This document shows positions 1-9,410 of a stretch of DNA of 64,000 nucleotides, piece by piece. Both the position numbers and the translations under genes were made by a program. Within the stretch, counting starts at the first letter, position 1, and each line of letters starts with the position of its first letter. Source of the stretch: Couchioplanes azureus (GTDB lineage: Bacteria > Actinomycetota > Actinomycetes > Mycobacteriales > Micromonosporaceae); contig NZ_BMQY01000003.1 of assembly GCF_014648355.1 (NCBI RefSeq), positions 1-64,000 on the forward strand. Reading direction: 5' to 3'. The notes below the pieces were generated by a model. It was not told the origin of the DNA. It worked only from the letters and a program-made list of their open reading frames with translations, and did not search any database.

Positions 1-136
1 GGCGGTGACCGGGCCGGCCGGAACCGGGCTGGCCGGGCTGGCCCGGCGGGCCGCCGCCCTCGACGGCCGCCTCGAGGTCGACTCGCCGGTGGGCGGGCCG
101 ACGACCGTGACCATGCTGCTGCCCCGGGAGGAGTGA
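1..136 (+). CDS. sensor histidine kinase, C-terminal end only (partial)
   Basis: The frame is open from the left edge to TGA at 134-136 and gives 44 residues. It contains GTGLAGLARRAAALDGRLEV followed by GGPTTVTMLLP, which is the G2 box and last strand of a HATPase_c ATP-binding domain as found in NarX/DesK-type kinases. It would autophosphorylate and pass phosphate to the response regulator that starts one base after its stop codon, so the two are surely co-translated. The stimulus and the membrane part lie outside the window and cannot be judged. Confidence 0.85.
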   Translation, partial: AVTGPAGTGLAGLARRAAALDGRLEVDSPVGGPTTVTMLLPREE

Positions 137-137
137 C

Positions 138-782
138 GTGCGGGTCGTCATCGCGGAGGACAATCCACTGTTGCGGGAGGGCATCGCGCTGCTGCTCGGC
201 GAGCACGACATCGAGGTCGTCGCCGCCGTGGCCGACGCCGGCGCCCTGCTCGACGCCGTCGCGGCCGAGCGGCCGGACGCCACCGTGGTCGACGTACGGA
301 TGCCGCCCTCGCACACCGACGAGGGGCTGCGCGCCGCGCTGACCATCCGGTCGGCGTACCCGGGGACCGGGGTGCTGGTCTTCTCCCAGTGGGTCGAGAC
401 GAGCTACGCGCGGCGGCTGCTGGCCGAGCACACCGGGCACGTGGGCTATCTGCTCAAGGACCGGATCGTCAGCACCGGCGAGTTCGTCGGGGCGCTGCGG
501 CGGGTCGCGGCCGGCGGCACCGCCCTCGACCCCGAGGTGGTCCGGCAGCTGCTGGCCGCGCCCGCGGTGGACGCGGGCCTGGCCCGGCTCTCCGCCCGGG
601 AGCGCGAGATCCTCGGGCTGCTCGCCGAGGGACGCTCCAACGTGGCCATCGCCGACGCGCTGCACCTCGCCGAGCGCAGCGTCGAGAAGCACGTCACGGC
701 GATCTTCACCAAGCTGGACCTGCCCCGGGACCGGACGGACCACCGGCGCGTCCTGGCCGTCCTGCGATTCCTGCGCTCATGA
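138..782 (+). CDS. NarL/LuxR-family response regulator
   Basis: 214 residues with a GTG start directly after the kinase stop. The N-terminal receiver domain has the acidic pair E7-D8, the phospho-acceptor D52 in VVDVRMP, the conserved S83 and K107 (YLLKDR). The C-terminal LuxR helix-turn-helix (about residues 149-210) reads LSAREREILGLLAEG, then SVEKHVTAIFTKLDL. It is the DNA-binding partner of the kinase immediately upstream. Target genes are unknown; the serine hydrolase 91 bases downstream is a candidate by position only. Confidence 0.92.
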   Translation: MRVVIAEDNPLLREGIALLLGEHDIEVVAAVADAGALLDAVAAERPDATVVDVRMPPSHTDEGLRAALTIRSAYPGTGVLVFSQWVETSYARRLLAEHTGHVGYLLKDRIVSTGEFVGALRRVAAGGTALDPEVVRQLLAAPAVDAGLARLSAREREILGLLAEGRSNVAIADALHLAERSVEKHVTAIFTKLDLPRDRTDHRRVLAVLRFLRS

Positions 783-873
783 CGGACTGTCGTCACACCG
801 CCGTGTCGTCCCCGGGCCGCCGTCCGTTGAGCGATACCGTGCCGCCGGACCACCGCATGATCGAGGGAGCACG

Positions 874-1833
874 ATGCCTGCCCACCTGTCCCGCCGTTCC
901 GCACTCGGACTGGGCGCCGCCGCGGCGGCCGTCTCCGCCGGCATGAGCGGCCCGGCCGCCGCCGCGCGACCCGACGACGGCGTGGATCCCACCGGCGCGA
1001 GCGCCATCCGCCGCGTGTACGAGCGGGAGAAGGCCAGGGCAGGCGGCACCTGGCACAGCCACATCGCCGCCGCCGACCCGGCGGGCACCCTCCGGCCGAT
1101 CGTCGAGGACGACGCCGACCACGTCACCGAGGGCTACAGCGTGCAGAAGCTCGCCGTGGCCACCGCCGTCATGGACAAGATCGACCGTGGCGGGCTCACC
1201 CTGGGCACGAAGCTGGACCTGACGCAGGACCTCATCCTCGAGGGCTCCGGCATCTACTTCCTGCACACGGTCTGGGGCGACGAGATCACGGTCGCCAACT
1301 TCCTGACCGCGATGCTGCTGATGTCCGACAACACCGCCGTGCGCATGTGCGGCCGCGTCGTCCCCGCGGCGGAGATCAACGACATCCTCGCGGCGAAGGG
1401 CTTCACCCACACCCGGGTCGAACCGGTCGACAACCCGAACCGCTTCTACCTGGGCACCACCACTCCCCGCGAGATGCACGACCTGCTCTGGCGCCTCGCC
1501 ACCGGGACCCTGCTCTCCCCCTCCTCCTGCCGCTTCCTGCTGAGCATCACCCGCTCGATCAACGGCTACCACGACGGCATCCGCCGCGCGATGTCCTCGG
1601 CGGAGCGCAGCCGCATCGCCACCAAGTACGGCGCCGACAGCAACGATCTGGGCGCCTCCCGGCACGAGGCCGGCATCATGTTCGGCCCGGACGGCAAGCC
1701 CCGGCTGACGTACGCCCTCTTCGCCGAGGCGCTCGCCGACCGCGACAACTACGGCGCCACCCACCCGGCGGTCCAGGCGCACGCGGTGATCGGCCGCACG
1801 CTGCTCGACAACCTCCCACCCGGCGACAGCTGA
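874..1833 (+). CDS. Tat-exported serine hydrolase, class A beta-lactamase fold
   Basis: 319 residues. The N-terminus SRRSALGLGAAAAAVSAGM is a twin-arginine signal peptide. The penicillin-recognising motifs are in order and spaced as in class A enzymes: S89-V-Q-K92 (SxxK), S151-D-N153 (SDN) and K251-Y-G253 in the place of KTG. An acyl-enzyme serine hydrolase outside the membrane is therefore expected. The Glu166-type residue is not obvious and the third motif is KYG rather than KTG, so true beta-lactamase activity is uncertain; a cell-wall or ester hydrolase is equally possible. GAGGGAG precedes the ATG by about 5 bases. Confidence 0.75.
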   Translation: MPAHLSRRSALGLGAAAAAVSAGMSGPAAAARPDDGVDPTGASAIRRVYEREKARAGGTWHSHIAAADPAGTLRPIVEDDADHVTEGYSVQKLAVATAVMDKIDRGGLTLGTKLDLTQDLILEGSGIYFLHTVWGDEITVANFLTAMLLMSDNTAVRMCGRVVPAAEINDILAAKGFTHTRVEPVDNPNRFYLGTTTPREMHDLLWRLATGTLLSPSSCRFLLSITRSINGYHDGIRRAMSSAERSRIATKYGADSNDLGASRHEAGIMFGPDGKPRLTYALFAEALADRDNYGATHPAVQAHAVIGRTLLDNLPPGDS

Positions 1834-1860
1834 CCCGGCCCGGACCGTAGGCTTGCGATC

Positions 1861-2322
1861 ATGGCCTCCATGGAGGATCGCCGCTGGCTGACCGCCGCGG
1901 CCGAGCTGTCGCGCCGGTCGACCCCGACCCTCACCAACTACGCGGTCGGTGCGATCGTCGTCGACCGCCACGGCCGCGTGCTGGCCACCGGCTACACCGG
2001 CGAACGGGATCCCCGGGACCACGCGGAGGAGGTCGCCCTCGCCAAGATCGCCGCCGGGCCGCGCCTCGACCTGGCGGAGGCGACCATCTACAGCACGCTG
2101 GAACCCTGCACCGCACGCAGATCACGGCCGGGCACGTGCACCGACCTGATCCTCGCCCACGGCATCGGGCGCGTCGTCTTCGCCCTGCGCGAACCGCTCA
2201 TCTTCGCCGACTGCCGCGGCGCGGAGTCGCTGCGCGACGCGGGCGTGGACGTCCACGAGATCGGCAGCCTCGGCCACCTGGTCCGCGAGATCAACGCCCA
2301 GCACTTCATCGCGGCCCCGTAG
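1861..2322 (+). CDS. zinc-dependent nucleotide/riboflavin-type deaminase
   Basis: 153 residues of the cytidine deaminase-like fold. The zinc site is complete: H54-A-E56 supplies the ligand and proton shuttle, and EPC83 plus C93 (spacing PC-x9-C) supply the two cysteines. The spacing and the RRSRP insert resemble RibD-like and dCMP-deaminase-like proteins of actinomycetes; the substrate is not decided by sequence. No Shine-Dalgarno is seen, but TAGGCT lies seven bases before the ATG, so the mRNA is probably leaderless. It is unlinked to the rib operon at 13.6-17 kb. Confidence 0.72.
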   Translation: MASMEDRRWLTAAAELSRRSTPTLTNYAVGAIVVDRHGRVLATGYTGERDPRDHAEEVALAKIAAGPRLDLAEATIYSTLEPCTARRSRPGTCTDLILAHGIGRVVFALREPLIFADCRGAESLRDAGVDVHEIGSLGHLVREINAQHFIAAP

Positions 2323-2396
2323 CGGTCCGCGCCACCGGTGGGGTGGCCGGTGAGTGTCGCCGGGCGGAAACCGCCCGCGGTCCGTAGCTTGAAGAC

Positions 2397-3155
2397 ATGC
2401 TTGTGACCGTCGTCGCCGACTACGGTACCGGAGATCTCGCGTTCGCCGAGGTACGGCAGCGGTTCGCCCTGCTGCTGCCCGGTGCGGACGTCGCCGCCAT
2501 CCCGGTACCGCCGTTCGACACCGTGAGCGCCGGGTTCTGCGTGGCTCAGCTCGCCTTCGGGGAGGGGCCGGCCGACCGGGTCGTCTACGCCAACGTCGCC
2601 CCGCGCCAGGACGAGGACGATCCGCGGCAGGACAACGCCGGGGAGCGGCTGGTGGCCGCCCGGCTCGACTCCGGGGTGCTGGTGGTCGGGGTGGCCGCGG
2701 GGGCGAGCCTGTCGTTCCTCGCCGCCGAGGGGGTGCCGCTGCGGGCGGTGAACGTGCCGGACGCCGGTTCGCAGTTCCGGTCGCGGGACGTCTTCCCCAC
2801 CGCGGTCGCGCGCCTCGCCCGGGGCGACGGCAGCCTGCTCGGCGAGCCGGTGAGCGTCGCGCCCGCGCCGGAACGGGCCGTGGTCTACACCGACGGCTAC
2901 GGGAATCTGAAGACGAGCTGGTACGACGCCCCCGCGGGCACCGGCACCACGGTCCGGGTGCGCATCGGTGACGCCGAGGCCGAGGCGATGGTCAGCGACG
3001 GTGTCTTCACCGTACCCGCGGGCACGATCTCGTTCGCGCCGGGCAGCTCGGGATGGGCCGGCCGGGCCTGCTACGAGTTGTTCGCGCGGGGCGGGAACGC
3101 AGCCGAGATCTTCGGGCGTCCGCGCGCCGGCACACCGGTCGAGATCGGACGGTGA
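2397..3155 (+). CDS. SAM hydroxide adenosyltransferase (DUF62/SAM hydrolase) family protein
   Basis: 252 residues. The two-domain pattern of the fluorinase/SAM-hydrolase family is recognisable: an N-terminal VTVVADYGTGD strand, a central FRSRDVFPTAVARLARG segment and a C-terminal barrel starting with YTDGYGNLKTSW, equivalent to the family's D-x-x-GN-x-x-TN. Family members cleave S-adenosylmethionine to adenosine and methionine using water; halogenase activity is restricted to rare members and nothing here supports it. TAGCTT sits six bases before the ATG and no ribosome binding site is visible, so a leaderless transcript is likely. The gene converges on pheT. Confidence 0.7.
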   Translation: MLVTVVADYGTGDLAFAEVRQRFALLLPGADVAAIPVPPFDTVSAGFCVAQLAFGEGPADRVVYANVAPRQDEDDPRQDNAGERLVAARLDSGVLVVGVAAGASLSFLAAEGVPLRAVNVPDAGSQFRSRDVFPTAVARLARGDGSLLGEPVSVAPAPERAVVYTDGYGNLKTSWYDAPAGTGTTVRVRIGDAEAEAMVSDGVFTVPAGTISFAPGSSGWAGRACYELFARGGNAAEIFGRPRAGTPVEIGR

Positions 3156-3164
3156 GGGAGGCGG

Positions 3165-3193
3165 GAGGCCGGGCCCCTGCTGGGCCCGGCCTC
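3165..3193. terminator. bidirectional hairpin terminator between convergent genes
   Basis: GAGGCCGGGCCC, a 5-base loop, then GGGCCCGGCCTC form a perfect 12-bp stem in the 46-base gap between the SAM-hydrolase-family gene and pheT. There is no U tract, which is usual for actinobacterial terminators. Confidence 0.7.
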
Positions 3194-3201
3194 GTCGTCG
3201 C

Positions 3202-5679
3202 TCAGGCGCCGCGCAGGGTCGCCCCCGTGCGGGCCGACGCCTCGGCCACCGCGGCGTCGCGGGCCGCCACCGCCTCCTCGACGGTCAGCGTCCGGTCCGG
3301 GGCACGGAAGGTCAGCTTGTACGCCAGGCTCTTCAGCCCCTCGCCCAGCTGCTCCGACGCGTACACGTCGAAGAGCCGCACCGACTCGAGCAGCTCGCCC
3401 GCGCCCGCCACCAGCGCCGCCTCGACCGTGGCCGCCGGCACCGCCGCCTGCACCACCAGGGCGACGTCGATGAGGGCCGGCGGGAAGGTCGAGATCTTCG
3501 TGGCCTGGGTGACCGGCCTGGCCGGGATCGCGTCGAGGTCGAGCTCCATCGCGCAGGTGCGCTTGGGCAGCTCGAGCGCCGACAGGACGGCCGGGTGCAG
3601 CTCGCCCGCGTGCCCGACGACCGTGCCGTCGACCGCGATCGCGGCGCAGCGGCCCGGGTGCCACGGCGCGTACGCGGCCGCCTCGACCGTGACCCGCTGC
3701 GGGGTCATGCCGGCCGCCGACAGCGCGATGCGGGCCGCCTCGACGGCGTCCGACCAGGTGGCCGGCCGTCCCGGGCCCCACCAGCCGGCCGGGGTCACGT
3801 CGCCGGTGAGCACCACCGCGAGGTGCCACGGCTGCTCCGGCACGATGGCGTTCGCCGCCGCCCAGTCCTCGGCGGACGGCCCGTGGTCCACGCCCAGCGG
3901 CGGCGGCGCCGTCGTCGCCAGGTGCGGCAGGAACACCGTACCCGTCTCGTAGAGCGCCAGGTCCCGCTCGCCGCGGCCGAGGTTGCGCTTCAGCGTGGCC
4001 AGCAGCGGCGGCAGCAGCGAGGTGCGCAGCAGCGGCTCCTGCTCCGACAGCGGGTTGGTCAGCCTGACCGCGCTGCGGCGCGGGTCGTCGGGCGCCAGGC
4101 CGAACGCGTCCGCCGCGCCGGGGGCGACGAACGGGTACGAGAGCACCTCGACGTAGCCGTTCTCCGCCAGGGCCCGGCCGACCGTACGCCGCCGCAGCTG
4201 CTGCTCGGTGAGGCCCCGTCCGCCGCGGGCCGGCGGGAGCACGCTCGGGATGGCGTCGTAGCCGCCGAGCCGGGCCACCTCCTCGACGAGGTCGATGGGC
4301 GCGACCAGGTCGGGCCGCCAGGACGGCGGAGTCACCTCGAGCGGCTCGGCGCCGGCGACCGCGCAGCCGACCTGGCCCAGCAGCTCGGCCACCTGCTCGA
4401 CCGGGTAGGCCAGGCCGATCCGGCGGGTCGCCAGGTCGGTGGGCAGGTGCACCGGCGCGGGCGCCGCGACGTGGTCGAGGTCGAGCACCCGCTCGTCGAC
4501 CGTGCCGCCGGCGTGGGCGGTCAGCAGGTCGACCGCCCGTTGCAGCGCGACCAGGGGCAGCCGCGGGTCGACGCCGCGCTCCCAGCGCTTGGCGGCCTCG
4601 CTGAACAGCTTGTGCCGCCGGGCCGTGCGCCCGACCATGACCGGGTCCCAGTGGGCGGCCTCGAGCAGGACGTCCACCGTGCCCGGCTGCACCTCGCTGG
4701 TCTCGCCGCCCATGACCGCGGCGAGCGAGATCGGGCCGGTGTCGTCGCAGATCACCATGTCCTCGGCGTCGAGCACGCGCGCGACGCCGTCCAGGGTGGT
4801 CAGCTTCTCCCCCGGCCGGGCGCGGCGCACGACCAGGCCGCCGCGCAGCAGGTTGAGGTCGAAGACGTGCATGGGCTGGCCCAGCTCGAGCATCACGTAG
4901 TTGGTGATGTCGACGGCGAGCGAGATCGTCCGGACGCCGGCCGCGATGAGCCGGCGCTGCATCCAGGCGGGCGACGGCGCGGACGGGTCGATGCCCCGCA
5001 CCACGCGCGCCGCGAAGCGGTCGCAGCCGTACGTGTCCTCGATCGTGACGTCGTACGGCACCTCGTCGGTGGCGGTCGCCGCCGGGGTGAGGCCCGGGTC
5101 GGTGTACGCCGTGCCGTACGCGTACGCGAGCTCCCGCGCGATCCCCCGCACGCTCATCTGGTAGCCGCGGTCCGGGGTGATCTCCACGTCGACGACGACG
5201 TCGTCGAGCCCGACCACCGGGCGGGCGTCGGCGCCGGGCACGGCCGTCTCCGGCGGGAGCACGATGATCCCGTCATGGTCGCCGCTGATCCCGAGTTCGG
5301 CCGCGGAGCAGATCATGCCGTGGGAGTTGCGCCCGTACGTCTTGCGCGCACCGATCGTGAAGCCTCCGGGCAGCTCGCCGCCGGGCAGGATGACCACGAC
5401 GAGGTCGCCGGCGGCGAAGTTACGGGCACCGCAGACGATCTCCTGTGGCGCCGGCTTGCCGACGTCGACGTGGCAGAAGCGGATCGGCTTCTTGAAGCCG
5501 GTGAGTTCCTCGATCTCCAGCACCCGGCCGACGACCAGGTCACCCTTGATCGTCGCGGCTTGGTCGACGATGGACTCGACCTCGATGCCGAGGCCGATCA
5601 GCCGCCGCTCGAGCTCGGCGACGTCGACCGGCGCCGGCAGCTCGACGTACTCGCGCAGCCAGGACAGGGACAGCTTCAT
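3202..5679 (-). CDS. pheT: phenylalanine-tRNA ligase beta subunit
   Basis: 825 residues, normal length for bacterial PheT. It starts MKLSLSWLREYV and contains the tRNA-binding OB domain (about 40-150), the B5 and B3/B4 modules, a catalytic-like core and the C-terminal ferredoxin-fold anticodon domain (KISTFPPALIDVALVV onward). With PheS it forms the alpha2-beta2 enzyme that charges tRNA-Phe and edits misacylated Tyr. pheS stops two bases upstream, so both are made from one message. Confidence 0.97.
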   Translation of the reverse strand: MKLSLSWLREYVELPAPVDVAELERRLIGLGIEVESIVDQAATIKGDLVVGRVLEIEELTGFKKPIRFCHVDVGKPAPQEIVCGARNFAAGDLVVVILPGGELPGGFTIGARKTYGRNSHGMICSAAELGISGDHDGIIVLPPETAVPGADARPVVGLDDVVVDVEITPDRGYQMSVRGIARELAYAYGTAYTDPGLTPAATATDEVPYDVTIEDTYGCDRFAARVVRGIDPSAPSPAWMQRRLIAAGVRTISLAVDITNYVMLELGQPMHVFDLNLLRGGLVVRRARPGEKLTTLDGVARVLDAEDMVICDDTGPISLAAVMGGETSEVQPGTVDVLLEAAHWDPVMVGRTARRHKLFSEAAKRWERGVDPRLPLVALQRAVDLLTAHAGGTVDERVLDLDHVAAPAPVHLPTDLATRRIGLAYPVEQVAELLGQVGCAVAGAEPLEVTPPSWRPDLVAPIDLVEEVARLGGYDAIPSVLPPARGGRGLTEQQLRRRTVGRALAENGYVEVLSYPFVAPGAADAFGLAPDDPRRSAVRLTNPLSEQEPLLRTSLLPPLLATLKRNLGRGERDLALYETGTVFLPHLATTAPPPLGVDHGPSAEDWAAANAIVPEQPWHLAVVLTGDVTPAGWWGPGRPATWSDAVEAARIALSAAGMTPQRVTVEAAAYAPWHPGRCAAIAVDGTVVGHAGELHPAVLSALELPKRTCAMELDLDAIPARPVTQATKISTFPPALIDVALVVQAAVPAATVEAALVAGAGELLESVRLFDVYASEQLGEGLKSLAYKLTFRAPDRTLTVEEAVAARDAAVAEASARTGATLRGA

Positions 5680-5681
5680 GA

Positions 5682-6818
<1,137 letters not shown>

Positions 6819-6886
6819 TCAAGGAAGTCGCGCGAACCAGTTGCTTTTTCTTGCAGTGCGGCGGAGCCGCTTCTCGGCAACTCGAG

Positions 6887-6934
6887 TCAGCCCACGCGCC
6901 CGCGACCAGCGGGCTGGGTAAACATCTGACTCAT
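6887..6934 (-). CDS. possible 15-residue leader peptide upstream of pheST
   Basis: ATG at 6934 overlaps the rlmB stop as ATGA and is preceded by a good GAGGAG at the right distance. It encodes MSQMFTQPAGRGRVG and stops 143 bases before pheS. It holds a single Phe codon, unlike the Phe-rich leader of the enterobacterial pheST operon, so classical attenuation is not obvious. The start signals are better than chance, but with no comparison available its translation is an inference. Confidence 0.35.
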   Translation of the reverse strand: MSQMFTQPAGRGRVG

Positions 6935-7725
6935 GGTTGTCTCCTCGGGGAGCGCTGCGCTCTCGCCGAAGCATACAAGCAGACCGCCGCCGCGGCAGCC
7001 AGGTTGAGACTCTCCGCGCCGCCGTAGATCGGCACGCGCACCCGCCGGTCCGCGGCCTTCAGCAGGTCGTCGGGCAGCCCGTGGGCCTCGGACCCGAACA
7101 GCCAGGCAGTAGGCCGGGCGAGCGAGCCGTCGTCGAGCATCTCGTCGAGGTCCGCGTCGCCGTAGCCGGTGGTGGCGAGCACCTGCAGCCCGGCGGCGCG
7201 CAGCTCCTCGGCGACGGCCAGCGGCGAGCGCACCACGTCCACGTTGAACAGACTTCCCGCGGAAGAGCGCACACATTTGCCGTTGTACGGGTCCACGGCG
7301 TCGCCCGCGAAGATCACCGTACCGGCCCCGGCGGCGTCGGCCGTGCGCAGCACCGTGCCCGCGTTGCCCGGGTCGCGGATCTCCGCGACCACCGCCACCA
7401 GCCGGGGCCGCTTGGCCAGCGCCCCGGCCAGCGGCACGTGGGCCTGCTCGCAGACGGCGACCAGGCCCTGCGGCTGGACGGTCTCGGCCAGGGCGGCGAG
7501 CCCCTCGTCGGTCACCGGGGACACCACCGGGGCCTGCATCGCAAGGTCGCCGTGGCGGGTCAGCGCGGCGTCCGTACCGAACAGCTCGAGGACGACCCCC
7601 GCGGCCAGGGCCGACCGCACCGCCTGCGGCCCTTCCGCCAGGAAGCGGCCGGTCTGGTCGCGGTCGCGGCGGCGTTGCAGGCGCCGGGCCGCGACGACCC
7701 GGGGCGTACGGGGGGTGAAGGTCAC
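6931..7725 (-). CDS. 23S rRNA 2'-O-methyltransferase, SpoU/TrmH family (RlmB-like)
   Basis: 264 residues from the GTG at 7725, chosen because AGGAG lies five bases upstream; an earlier in-frame GTG at 7746 lacks a site. SPOUT motifs are present: NAGTVLRTADAAGAG (motif 1), LFGSEAHGLPDDLL (motif 2) and VRVPIYGGAESLNLAAAAAV (motif 3, trefoil-knot SAM site). The N-terminal part is the rRNA-binding substrate domain. The place between rplT and pheST is the usual actinobacterial site for this gene, where relatives include thiostrepton-resistance-type enzymes. The exact nucleotide modified is not known. Confidence 0.85.
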   Translation of the reverse strand: MTFTPRTPRVVAARRLQRRRDRDQTGRFLAEGPQAVRSALAAGVVLELFGTDAALTRHGDLAMQAPVVSPVTDEGLAALAETVQPQGLVAVCEQAHVPLAGALAKRPRLVAVVAEIRDPGNAGTVLRTADAAGAGTVIFAGDAVDPYNGKCVRSSAGSLFNVDVVRSPLAVAEELRAAGLQVLATTGYGDADLDEMLDDGSLARPTAWLFGSEAHGLPDDLLKAADRRVRVPIYGGAESLNLAAAAAVCLYASARAQRSPRRQP

Positions 7726-7746
7726 GCTTGCTCCTGGGAAAAGCAC

Positions 7747-7781
7747 CGGGGCGCCTCCCGGACGAACCGGAAGACGCCCCG
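7747..7781 (-). terminator. terminator of the infC-rpmI-rplT operon
   Basis: Read on the - strand, CGGGGCGTCTTCCGG, a 5-base loop and CCGGGAGGCGCCCCG pair over 15 bp with two G-U wobbles, followed by GTGCTTTT. It lies just after rplT and just before the rlmB ribosome binding site. Confidence 0.8.
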
Positions 7782-7792
7782 AGAGGATGTGC

Positions 7793-8185
7793 TCAGGCAG
7801 CCTGGGCGGCGGCGCCGCCCGTGCCCTCGGCCGCGACGGCGGCGCGAGCGATCTCCACGATCGCCGCGAACGAGGCGGCGTCGTTGACGGCCATGTCGGC
7901 CAGGATCTTGCGGTCCACCTCGACGCCGGCCAGCTTCAGGCCCTGGATGAGGCGGTTGTAGGTCAGGCCGTTGGCCCGGGCGCCCGCGTTGATGCGCGTG
8001 ATCCAGAGCTGACGGAAGTCGCCCTTGCGGTCACGGCGGTCGCGGTACGAGTACTGCATCGAGTGCAGCACCTGCTCCTTGGCCTTGCGGTACAGCCGCG
8101 AACGCTGACCGCGGTATCCGCTGGCGGTCTCCAGCAACGTGCGACGCTTCTTCTGGGCGTTCACTGCCCGCTTGACGCGTGCCAT
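7793..8185 (-). CDS. rplT: 50S ribosomal protein L20
   Basis: 130 residues, starting [15 protein letters not shown] and carrying [17 protein letters not shown] and [18 protein letters not shown], diagnostic of L20. It binds 23S rRNA early in large-subunit assembly. Last gene of infC-rpmI-rplT. In some bacteria L20 represses this operon; the long structured leader upstream of infC leaves that open here. The alanine-rich C-terminal tail ([12 protein letters not shown]) is a lineage extension. Confidence 0.97.
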   Translation of the reverse strand: MARVKRAVNAQKKRRTLLETASGYRGQRSRLYRKAKEQVLHSMQYSYRDRRDRKGDFRQLWITRINAGARANGLTYNRLIQGLKLAGVEVDRKILADMAVNDAASFAAIVEIARAAVAAEGTGGAAAQAA

Positions 8186-8224
8186 TTCGGTACTCCTAAC
8201 AGGGGAACGGGTGTGGCGCGCGCG

Positions 8225-8419
8225 TCAGCGGCCCAGCAGCTTCTTGACTCGCTTGGTGTCAGCCTTGGCCACGACGACCGTACCGGTCATCCGGCGCGTG
8301 ACGTGGGAGGACTTGCCCTCGAGCAGGTGGCGCTTGCCGGCCTGCTCACGGACGATCTTGCCCTTGCCGGTGACCTTCACCCGCTTGCCCATGCCGGTGT
8401 GGCTCTTCATCTTCGGCAC
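8225..8419 (-). CDS. rpmI: 50S ribosomal protein L35
   Basis: 64 residues from a GTG start (VPKMKSHTGMGKRVKVTGKG), the exact usual L35 length and N-terminus; a longer frame upstream has no family similarity. Rich in Lys/Arg as expected for a small rRNA-binding protein. It sits 39 bases before rplT and 58 bases after infC, with an intercistronic hairpin at 8440-8465. Confidence 0.95.
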   Translation of the reverse strand: MPKMKSHTGMGKRVKVTGKGKIVREQAGKRHLLEGKSSHVTRRMTGTVVVAKADTKRVKKLLGR

Positions 8420-8439
8420 TTGAACGCCTACTCTCTCTG

Positions 8440-8465
8440 CCCCACCGGCTGCCAGGCCGGTGGGG
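8440..8465 (-). promoter_or_regulatory. intercistronic hairpin between infC and rpmI
   Basis: CCCCACCGGC, a 6-base loop and GCCGGTGGGG form a perfect 10-bp stem. It is followed by the rpmI leader, not by a U tract, so it may stabilise, process or partly terminate the message. Confidence 0.5.
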
Positions 8466-8477
8466 ATATTCAAAAAC

Positions 8478-9104
8478 CTACTCTGCGGTGGTGTCGGCGC
8501 CTGCGGCCTGCGGTGCCTCGGCACCATCGCCCTCGCGCGGTTCCCGCGGCGGGCGGGCGTTGGCCGCGACTGTCGCCGCGGCGGCTGCCTTGGTCGCCCG
8601 GTGGGGAGCCAGCACCATGATCATGTTGCGGCCGTCCTGCTTGGGACTGGCCTCGACGAAACCCAGGTCCGAGATCTCCTCGCTGAGCCGGCGCAGGAGC
8701 CGGAAACCCAGCTCGGGGCGGCTCTGCTCGCGACCGCGGAACATGATCGTCACCTTGACCTTGTCGCCCGCCTTGAGGAACCGCACCACGTGACCCTTCT
8801 TGGTCTCGTAGTCGTGCGGGTCGATCTTCGGCCGGAGCTTCATCTCCTTGATGACGGTCTGTTGCTGGTTGCGCCGGGCTTCGCGCGCCTTGAGTGCACT
8901 CTCGTACTTGAACTTGCCGAAGTCCATGAGCTTGCACACCGGCGGACGTGCCATCGGCGCGACCTCGACCAGGTCCAGGTCGACGTCCGCGGCCAGCTGC
9001 AGGGCGCGCTCGAGCGGGACGATGCCCACCTGCTCACCCTCGGGGCCGACCAGTCGGACCTCTCGTGCCCGGATCTGTTCGTTAACGCGTGGTTCGACGC
9101 TGAT
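8478..9104 (-). CDS. infC: translation initiation factor IF-3 with a non-canonical AUC start
   Basis: IF-3 keeps the 30S P site free for fMet-tRNA and rejects wrong start codons. The N-domain ([20 protein letters not shown]), linker and C-domain ([20 protein letters not shown]) are all present. Family proteins begin about 25 residues before the first in-frame GTG (9029), and that N-terminus is encoded here with no ATG, GTG or TTG. It begins with ATC at 9104 four bases after a strong GAGGAGG, giving 208 residues. Rare AUU/AUC starts are a known feature of infC and allow IF-3 to repress itself. The acidic/Ala C-terminal tail (about 170-208) is an actinobacterial extension. Confidence 0.9.
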   Translation of the reverse strand: MSVEPRVNEQIRAREVRLVGPEGEQVGIVPLERALQLAADVDLDLVEVAPMARPPVCKLMDFGKFKYESALKAREARRNQQQTVIKEMKLRPKIDPHDYETKKGHVVRFLKAGDKVKVTIMFRGREQSRPELGFRLLRRLSEEISDLGFVEASPKQDGRNMIMVLAPHRATKAAAAATVAANARPPREPREGDGAEAPQAAGADTTAE

Positions 9105-9410
9105 GGGGCCTCCTCAGAACGATGTCATGTTGTGGGCGGTTCCCCGGCCGTGCCGCGGAACGCCCTGCCAATGTCGGTCGGCCTCGCGCCACCCCAGGTT
9201 CACGGGCGACGGGAAAGCAGAAGGCCCCGGCACATGCCGGGGCCCGCTCGACCGGTCATCGGCGCCCATGAGGACGCACACCCACCCCGGGATATTCCCG
9301 GAATCGGTTGACCGGACCCGGCCGCGAGAGCGACTCGGGTGGGAACCAGCGGGCTCCTCTTTCGCGCCCGCGGGACGCGGACGTGGTCGACTGTGAGGAA
9401 GTCTACCAGC
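9105..9410 (-). promoter_or_regulatory. long infC leader with terminator-like hairpin
   Basis: No gene is seen in these 306 bases. On the - strand GGCCCCGGCA/TGCCGGGGCC (9223-9244) is a perfect 10-bp inverted repeat followed by TTCTGCTTT, which looks like a transcription terminator inside the leader. A TAGACT hexamer near 9398-9403 is a possible -10. The layout fits an attenuated ribosomal-protein leader (L20-type control is the known analogue), but no L20 site was identified. Confidence 0.55.

Noticed and set aside
2397..3155. fluorinase/chlorinase identity
   Set aside because: Only the general SAM-hydrolase-family pattern is visible and no halometabolite genes are nearby.
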